A stretch of DNA of 64,000 bases from Streptomyces sp. NBC_00461 (GTDB taxonomy: Bacteria; Actinomycetota; Actinomycetes; Streptomycetales; Streptomycetaceae): the NCBI RefSeq assembly GCF_036013935.1, contig NZ_CP107902.1:9581001-9645000 (forward strand), read 5' to 3'. The position numbers and the translations under genes are program-made. Within the stretch, counting starts at the first letter, position 1. Every line of letters begins with the position of its first letter. The notes below the pieces were generated by a model. The model searched no databases and was not told the DNA's origin. It saw nothing but the letters and a program-made list of their open reading frames with translations. Shown piece by piece: positions 58,581 to 64,000 of the stretch.

Positions 58581-60248
58581 CTACGCCGGGCCGGTCCCGC
58601 CGGTCCCGCCGGGCGCCCGCGCGGGTGCGATGTCCGCCGCGACCGCCACCTCCCGGGCCCAGCGGTAGTCCGCCTTTCCGCTGGGCGATCGCCGTATGGC
58701 CTCCGTGACCACCAGCTGCCGCGGGATCTTGTACCCGGCGAGGTGCGTACGGCAGTAGGACTGGACGTCCTCCAACGAGGGCCGTGGTGCGCCCTCACGC
58801 ATCTGTACGACCGCCGCCACGTGGTTGCCCCACTTCGCGTCCGGCACTCCGGCGACCAGGGCGTCGTACACGTCAGGATGGGACTTGAGGGCCTGCTCGA
58901 CCTCCTCCGGGTACACCTTCTCGCCCCCGGTGTTGATGCACTGCGAGCCCCGGCCCAGGACGGTGACCACACCCTCCTCGTCCACCGTCGCCATGTCGCC
59001 GAGCAGCACCCATCGTTCGCCGTCCTTCTCGAAGAAGGTCTCGGCGGTTTTCTTCGGGTCGTTGTAGTAGCCGAGCGGCACGTGACCGCACTGCGCAACC
59101 CGTCCCACCTCGCCCACGCCGACGGTCGCGCCGGTGGCCGGATCGACCACCTGGGTACGGGAGTTGACGCGGATGCGGAAGCTCTGTCCGGCCCCGGAGT
59201 CGGCCGTCGCCGTGCCGTTGAAGCCGGACTCGGAGGAGCCGTAGTTGTTGAGCAGCATCACGTTCGGCAGCAGTTCCTGGAACTGCCGGCGCACCGTCTG
59301 CGACATGACCGCTCCCGACGACGACACGCTGAACACCGACGAGCAGTCCGTGCCCTTCATGGGCCCGCTCAGCGCGTCGATCAGCGGCCGCAGCATCGCG
59401 TCGCCGACCAGCGACATGCTGGTAACCTTCTCCTTCTCGACGGTCCGCAGCACCTCCTCGGGCACGAACTTGCGGTGGATCACGACCCGTTGCCCGAAGT
59501 TGAAGCCGATGAACGAGGTGAGCGTCGAGGTGCCGTGCATCAGCGGGGGAGTGGGGAAGAAGGTGATCCCCGAGCCGCCCGCGGCGACCCGCTCGGCAAG
59601 CTCCCGCGGCCGCTTCACCGGTTCACCGGTCGGCGCGCCCCCACCGAGCCCCGAGAAGAACAGGTCCTCCTGGCGCCACATGACGCCCTTGGGCATCCCC
59701 GTGGTGCCGCCGGTGTAGATGATGAACTGGTCGTCGCCGGAGCGAGCCGGGAACCCCCGGTCCGGCGAACCTCCCGCCTCCGCCCGGGCGAAAGGTACGG
59801 CGGCGGTTCCCCCGCCCCCGTCCTGGCCCTCGCCGCCGACCCGCACGAGGTGCCGCAGCTGCGGGCACTGCGGCAGGGCGGCCGCCACCCGGCCGTCGAA
59901 CTCCGCGTCGAAGACCAGGGCCACCAGGTCGGCGTCCCGGTAGAGGTACACCAACTCGTCCTCTACGTAACGGTAGTTGACGTTGACCGGCACGATCCGA
60001 GCCTTGAGGCAGCCGAACACCGTCTGCAGGTACTCGATCCCGTTGTACAGGTGCAGCCCGAGGTGCTCGCCGGGGCGGATCCCGGCGTCGATCAGATGGT
60101 GGCCGATACGGTTCGCCGCCGCGTCCAGCTCCGCGTAGGTCAGGCGGCGTTCCGCGCCCGTGCCCGGGTGGTCGACGTAGACCAGGGCCTCGCGCTCCGG
60201 CACCACGTCGACCACCGACTCGAACAGGTCGGCAAGGTTGTACTCCAC
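58581..60248 (-). CDS. FadD19-like (steroid side-chain) acyl-CoA synthetase
   Basis: An acyl-CoA ligase of 555 residues. GTG 60248 follows AGGAGGAGCG. It follows the FadD19 pattern of mycobacteria and rhodococci: VNVNYRYVEDELVYLYRDAD, IYTGGTTGMPKGVMWRQEDL, NNYGSSESGFNGT, PLGYYNDPKKTAETF, INTGGEKVYPEEVEQALKSH and the C-terminal SPSGKADYRWARE. FadD19 activates C24-branched sterol side chains. The divergent crotonase, followed by DUF35 and Ltp genes, repeats the known neighbourhood. The substrate is inferred from family and context. Confidence 0.87.
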   Translation of the reverse strand: MEYNLADLFESVVDVVPEREALVYVDHPGTGAERRLTYAELDAAANRIGHHLIDAGIRPGEHLGLHLYNGIEYLQTVFGCLKARIVPVNVNYRYVEDELVYLYRDADLVALVFDAEFDGRVAAALPQCPQLRHLVRVGGEGQDGGGGTAAVPFARAEAGGSPDRGFPARSGDDQFIIYTGGTTGMPKGVMWRQEDLFFSGLGGGAPTGEPVKRPRELAERVAAGGSGITFFPTPPLMHGTSTLTSFIGFNFGQRVVIHRKFVPEEVLRTVEKEKVTSMSLVGDAMLRPLIDALSGPMKGTDCSSVFSVSSSGAVMSQTVRRQFQELLPNVMLLNNYGSSESGFNGTATADSGAGQSFRIRVNSRTQVVDPATGATVGVGEVGRVAQCGHVPLGYYNDPKKTAETFFEKDGERWVLLGDMATVDEEGVVTVLGRGSQCINTGGEKVYPEEVEQALKSHPDVYDALVAGVPDAKWGNHVAAVVQMREGAPRPSLEDVQSYCRTHLAGYKIPRQLVVTEAIRRSPSGKADYRWAREVAVAADIAPARAPGGTGGTGPA

Positions 60249-60349
60249 CGCTCCTCCTGACCCCGGCAGACATGACGAAGAAAGGCGCATCCGTCGGTTC
60301 GCGGTCATCAGAGCAAAGGGCGCGGCAAGTGTGAAGGGTCCGCGCGAAG

Positions 60350-60372
60350 AAATCTGACTGTCTGTCAGAAAA
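60350..60372 (+). promoter_or_regulatory. Operator AAATCTGAC-N5-GTCAGAAAA (copy 2)
   Basis: A perfect inverted repeat TCTGAC-TGTCT-GTCAGA between the divergent FadD19-like and crotonase genes. It is shared with 49203-49225. Confidence 0.7.
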
Positions 60373-60434
60373 CCCTTGAAGTGCCCCCTCGCCTACTGCA
60401 ACCTGTTCTCGTTCCTTGAGAGGGGAGATGGGCA

Positions 60435-61235
60435 ATGGGTGGGACCGAACACCTCACCGTGCGGCGCGAAGGCGCCACACTGGTGCTCACGCTCAACAGG
60501 CCCGAGGCCAAGAACGCGCTCTCGCTGTCCATGCTCGTCGGCCTGTACGACGGCTGGATCGAGGCCGACCGGGACGACGCCGTCCGCTCGGTCGTGCTGA
60601 CCGGCGCAGGCGGTGCGTTCTGCGCGGGGATGGACCTCAAGGCCCTCGCGGGCAGGGGCATGGAGGGCGAGCAGTATCGGGACCGCCTCAAGGCCGACCC
60701 CGACCTGCACTGGAAGGCGATGCTGCGCCACCATCGCCCCCGCAAACCGGTCATCGCCGCCGTCGAGGGGCACTGTGTCGCCGGAGGCACCGAGATCCTC
60801 CAGGGCACCGACATCCGCGTCGCGGGCGAGTCGGCCACCTTCGGGCTGTTCGAGGTCAGGCGTGGCCTGTTCCCGATCGGCGGCTCCACGGTCCGTCTGC
60901 AGCGCCAGATCCCGCGCACTCACGCGCTCGAAATGCTCCTCACCGGCCGTGCGTACACCGCTCGCGAGGCCGTCGACGTCGGGCTGGTCGGCCATGTCGT
61001 GCCCGACGGCACCGCCCTCGCCAAGGCCCTGGAGATCGCCGAACGGATCAACGCCTGCGGCCCGTTGGCGGTGGAGGCCGTCAAGGCGTCCGTGTACGAG
61101 ACCGCCGAGATGACGGAGACGGACGGTCTTGCCTCCGAACTCAAACGGGGGTGGCCGGTGTTCGACACCGCTGACGCGAGGGAAGGTGCTCGCGCCTTTG
61201 CGGAGAAGCGGCCGCCTGTCTACCGGCGGGCGTAG
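60435..61235 (+). CDS. Enoyl-CoA hydratase/crotonase (EchA19-like position)
   Basis: A 266-residue crotonase. Oxyanion-hole strands are AKNALSLSM and GAGGAFCAGMDLKALAG; GGTEILQGTDIRVAGESATF precedes the catalytic Glu in GLFEVRRGLFPIGG. The family hydrates 2-enoyl-CoA esters in beta-oxidation. It is divergent from the FadD19-like ligase with a shared operator, the arrangement seen for EchA19, so hydration of a sterol side-chain enoyl-CoA is plausible. ATG 60435 has GGGGAGA upstream. Confidence 0.88.
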   Translation: MGGTEHLTVRREGATLVLTLNRPEAKNALSLSMLVGLYDGWIEADRDDAVRSVVLTGAGGAFCAGMDLKALAGRGMEGEQYRDRLKADPDLHWKAMLRHHRPRKPVIAAVEGHCVAGGTEILQGTDIRVAGESATFGLFEVRRGLFPIGGSTVRLQRQIPRTHALEMLLTGRAYTAREAVDVGLVGHVVPDGTALAKALEIAERINACGPLAVEAVKASVYETAEMTETDGLASELKRGWPVFDTADAREGARAFAEKRPPVYRRA

Positions 61236-61353
61236 CGCCGCGACGGCCTGGCCGGTTCGCAAGGTGCGGTTCGTACGAGGCTGATCGCGCAGTTCCCCGC
61301 GCCCCTGTCGGTGCGCGCCCTTCACCGCCGTCTTCCCAAGGAGGCAGCCCCCG

Positions 61354-62304
61354 ATGCCCGAAACCCTCAAAGCGCCCCTCACCGTCGAGTTCCCGTTCAC
61401 CCGCTCCCTCGGTCCCGTCCAGGGTGCCTTTCTGACCGGGCTGCGGGAGAGAGTGGTCCTCGGGGTGCGGACCGTCGACGGTCGTACCCTCGTTCCGCCC
61501 GTCGAGTACGACCCCGTCACCGCCGAGGAGATACGCGACCTCGTCCATGTCGCCTCCACGGGCACGGTCACCACCTGGGCCTGGAACCACGAACCCCGCC
61601 GCGGCCAGCCGCTCGGCACCCCCTTCGCCTGGGTCCTGGTCCGTCTGGACGGCGCCGACACCGCCCTGCTGCACGCACTCGACGCCCCCGGCCCCGACGC
61701 CGTGCACACGGGCATGCGGGTCCGGATCCGCTGGGCCGACGAGCGCTCCGGCGCCATCACCGACATCGCCTGCTTCGAGCCGTACGACGGCGACGACGCC
61801 GAAGTCACCGTGCACGCGGGCGAGTTCGAGAACCCGGTCACCGGCATCGTCGCCGCCGCCCGCCTCGACTACACCTACTCGCCGGGCCGCGCCCAGTCCG
61901 CCTACATCCACGCCCTGTCCGACCGGCGGACGGTCGGCGAGCGCTGCCCCTCCTGCCAGAAGGTGTACGTCCCGCCGAGGGGTGCGTGCCCCACCTGCGG
62001 CGTCGCCACGGCGGAACAGGTCGAGGTGGGCCCGCGCGGCACGGTCACCACGTACTGCATCGTCAACATCAAGGCTGCGCACACGGCGAATCTCGACATC
62101 GAAGTCCCCTACGTCTACGCCCACATCGCCCTCGACGGCGCCGGCCTCGCCCTGCACGGACGTATCGGCGGCATCCCCTACGACCAGGTGCGCATGGGGC
62201 TGCGCGTCGAACCGGTGTGGACGGAAGGGGCCCGCTACCCCGACCACTACCGGCCCACCGGTGAACCCGACGCGGACTACGACGTCTACAAGGAGCTGCT
62301 GTGA
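61354..62304 (+). CDS. DUF35/OB-fold protein with zinc ribbon, Ltp partner
   Basis: A 316-residue protein with two related OB-type halves. The first half carries EFPFTRSLGPVQGAFLTGLR; the second has a zinc ribbon CPSC...CPTC near residues 200-217 followed by TVTTYCIVNIK. DUF35 proteins form complexes with Ltp thiolase-fold lyases and channel acyl-CoA substrates. The two thiolase-like genes that follow, each coupled by overlapping stop/start codons, are its likely partners. Confidence 0.87.
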   Translation: MPETLKAPLTVEFPFTRSLGPVQGAFLTGLRERVVLGVRTVDGRTLVPPVEYDPVTAEEIRDLVHVASTGTVTTWAWNHEPRRGQPLGTPFAWVLVRLDGADTALLHALDAPGPDAVHTGMRVRIRWADERSGAITDIACFEPYDGDDAEVTVHAGEFENPVTGIVAAARLDYTYSPGRAQSAYIHALSDRRTVGERCPSCQKVYVPPRGACPTCGVATAEQVEVGPRGTVTTYCIVNIKAAHTANLDIEVPYVYAHIALDGAGLALHGRIGGIPYDQVRMGLRVEPVWTEGARYPDHYRPTGEPDADYDVYKELL

Positions 62305-63350
62305 TGCGTGACGTTGCACTGGTCGCCTTCGCCCAGACCGACCACCGGCGCAGCAGCGAGGAGCTCTCCGAGGTCGAGATGCTCATGCCGGTGCTGCACG
62401 AGGTCCTCGCGCAGACCGGCCTGCAGACCTCGGACATCGGCTTCACCTGCTCCGGCTCCAGCGACTACCTGGCCGGCCGCGCCTTCTCCTTCACCCTCGC
62501 CCTCGACGGCGTCGGCGCGTGGCCGCCGATCTCCGAGTCGCACGTGGAGATGGACGGCGCGTGGGCCCTGTACGAGGCGTGGACCAAGCTCCTCACCGGG
62601 GAGGCGGACACCGCCCTCGTCTACGCGTACGGCAAGTCCTCGCCCGGTTCCGTACGCGACGTCCTGACCCGCCAGCTCGACCCGTACTACGTGGCACCCC
62701 TGTGGCCCGACTCCGTCGCGCTGGCCGCCCTCCAGGCGCAGGCCCTCATCGACGCGGGTGACACCGACGAACCCGCGCTCGCCTCCGTCGCCGCCCGCAG
62801 CCGCGCGGACGCCACCGCCAACTCCCATGCCCAGCTGAGGGGTTCGGTGCCGCAAGGGGACTACCTCGTACGACCCCTCCGTACCGGCGACTGCCCGCCC
62901 ATCGGCGACGGAGCCGCGGCCGTGATCCTCGCGGCGGGGGAGCGGGCGCGCGAACTGGGGGCGCGGCCCGCCTGGATCCGCGGCATCGACCACCGTATCG
63001 AGGCCCATGGCCTGGGTATCCGCGACCTGACCGACTCGCCCTCCGCGCGGCTGGCCGCGGAGAACGCGGGCGCCTTCGAACGCCCCGTCGACACCGCCGA
63101 GTTGCACGCACCCTTCAGCTCGCAGGAGGTCGTGCTGCGCAAGGCACTGAGGCTCGGCGACGACGTACGGGTGAATCCGTCCGGCGGCGCGCTCGCCGCC
63201 AATCCGATCATGGCCGCCGGGCTCATCCGGATCGGAGAGGCCGCCGCCGCGATCCACCGCGGCGAGTCCGACCGGGCCCTCGCCCACGCCACCTCCGGCC
63301 CCTGTCTGCAACAGAACCTGGTCGCCGTACTCGAAGGGGATCCGCGATGA
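62304..63350 (+). CDS. Ltp-type thiolase-fold lyase, first subunit (Ltp4-like)
   Basis: A 348-residue SCP2-thiolase-fold protein. ATG 62304 overlaps the preceding stop (GTGATG). It shows DVALVAFAQTDHRRSSEELS, GDCPPIGDGAAAVILAAGER, a His-containing HAPFSSQEVVL near 265 and the C-terminal NPSGGALAANPIMAAGLIRI. The thiolase Cys nucleophile motif is not seen at its usual place. Ltp enzymes of this type are retro-aldolases that shorten C24-branched or C17 side chains rather than true thiolases. It pairs with the next gene. Confidence 0.83.
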   Translation: MRDVALVAFAQTDHRRSSEELSEVEMLMPVLHEVLAQTGLQTSDIGFTCSGSSDYLAGRAFSFTLALDGVGAWPPISESHVEMDGAWALYEAWTKLLTGEADTALVYAYGKSSPGSVRDVLTRQLDPYYVAPLWPDSVALAALQAQALIDAGDTDEPALASVAARSRADATANSHAQLRGSVPQGDYLVRPLRTGDCPPIGDGAAAVILAAGERARELGARPAWIRGIDHRIEAHGLGIRDLTDSPSARLAAENAGAFERPVDTAELHAPFSSQEVVLRKALRLGDDVRVNPSGGALAANPIMAAGLIRIGEAAAAIHRGESDRALAHATSGPCLQQNLVAVLEGDPR

Positions 63351-64000
63351 GCAAGGAACCCGTGGCCGTCATAGGCATCGGCCAGACCAAGCACGTGGCG
63401 GCGCGGAGGGACGTGTCGATCGCGGGACTCGTCCGGGAGGCGGCCCGACGTGCCCTGGACGACGCCGAGTTGACCTGGACCGACATCGACGCCGTCGTCA
63501 TCGGCAAGGCGCCCGACTTCTTCGAGGGCGTGATGATGCCCGAGCTGTACCTCGCCGACGCGCTCGGCGCGGTGGGCAAGCCGATGCTGCGCGTGCACAC
63601 CGCCGGTTCGGTCGGCGGCTCCACCGCGCTGGTCGCCGCGAACCTGGTCGCGGCCCGCGTCCACGGCACCGTGCTGACGCTGGCCTTCGAGAAGCAGTCC
63701 GAGTCGAACGCCATGTGGGGCCTGTCCCTGCCGATCCCGTTCCAGCAGCCCCTGCTCGCCGGGGCGGGCGGCTTCTTCGCCCCGCACGTGCGCGCGTACA
63801 TGCGGCGCACCGGCGCGCCCGACACGGTCGGCTCCCTGGTGGCGTACAAGGACCGGCGCAACGCCCTGAAGAACCCCTACGCCCACCTCCATGAACATGA
63901 CATCACCCTGGAGAAGGTCCAGGCCTCGCCCATGCTGTGGGACCCGATCCGCTACTCGGAGACCTGCCCGTCCTCCGACGGCGCCTGCGCGATGGTGCTG
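63347..64000 (+). CDS. Ltp-type thiolase-fold lyase, second subunit (Ltp3-like), 3' end outside window
   Basis: The first 218 codons are visible, from ATG 63347 (ATGA overlap with the previous gene). It begins VAVIGIGQTKHVAARRDVSI and continues DAVVIGKAPDFFEGVMMPEL, TAGSVGGSTALVAANLVAAR and KQSESNAMWGLSLPIPF. At the thiolase nucleophile position the sequence is AGSVGGST rather than CASG, so a Cys is lacking, as in aldolase-type Ltp proteins. The order DUF35-Ltp-Ltp matches the Ltp4/Ltp3 arrangement in sterol-degrading actinobacteria. Confidence 0.85.
   Translation, partial: MSKEPVAVIGIGQTKHVAARRDVSIAGLVREAARRALDDAELTWTDIDAVVIGKAPDFFEGVMMPELYLADALGAVGKPMLRVHTAGSVGGSTALVAANLVAARVHGTVLTLAFEKQSESNAMWGLSLPIPFQQPLLAGAGGFFAPHVRAYMRRTGAPDTVGSLVAYKDRRNALKNPYAHLHEHDITLEKVQASPMLWDPIRYSETCPSSDGACAMVL

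Overview
The window looks like chromosomal DNA of a Streptomyces or a close relative. It is very GC-rich, start codons are ATG and GTG with purine-rich ribosome binding sites, and genes are packed with ATGA/TGATG overlaps. The gene families are also typical: SpoIIE-type phosphatases with ATPase domains, F420 enzymes, Tat-exported hydrolases and many P450/ferredoxin pairs. All functional calls come from reading motifs and remembered family patterns; no database was searched.

Layout. (1) 1-1385: the end of a sugar ABC importer (two permeases). (2) 1474-2700: decayed IS256 and IS630 transposases. (3) 2754-5040: a 5'-truncated PAS/GAF/PP2C/ATPase phosphatase. (4) About 5065-37000: a candidate 32-kb genomic island. 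Its right edge carries an integrase/HTH/integrase trio, and beyond that edge (37013-37151) lies a stub of the missing kind of phosphatase N-terminus, on the same strand and in the right order. A 12-bp direct repeat (5065-5076, 36989-37000) sits at the two edges. (5) 37261-47304: ordinary accessory genes: GH54 arabinofuranosidase, MpaB-like oxygenase, a kinase with eight TPR-like repeats, FAD oxidoreductase, methyltransferase, GH16 enzyme, a small secreted protein, and a MITE-like repeat. (6) 47303-64000: a serine hydrolase, then an acyl-CoA block: flavin oxidoreductase, three acyl-CoA synthetases, PaaK, crotonase, DUF35 protein and two Ltp-type thiolase-fold proteins. The last part resembles the actinobacterial FadD19/EchA19/DUF35/Ltp4/Ltp3 set for C24-branched sterol side chains.

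The island reads as one catabolic system. One operon carries a glutamine-synthetase-like ligase, a P450, an F420 oxidoreductase and a broken F420:NADP reductase. Diverging from it is ferredoxin, ferredoxin reductase, an acetoacetate-decarboxylase-like protein and HpaE-HpaD-HpaG (homoprotocatechuate meta-cleavage). A second P450/ferredoxin pair is followed by a formate-dehydrogenase-like molybdoenzyme. Next come an APC permease, a PuuC-like aldehyde dehydrogenase and a PuuD-like gamma-glutamyl hydrolase. Finally a GcvT-like protein, PurU and FolD form a folate route from a methyl or C1 unit to formate, which the molybdoenzyme could oxidise to CO2. The inferred substrate is a methylated (aromatic) amine.

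Two operator families tie the island together. TTATCC-N4-GGATAA palindromes lie at three promoters, two of them next to two TetR genes with nearly identical DNA-binding helices. A TTGTTTGAWGCCAAAC-like motif lies at the ligase/ferredoxin, permease and PuuC promoters and, more weakly, in front of the island's own MarR gene, which suggests that MarR is the pathway regulator.
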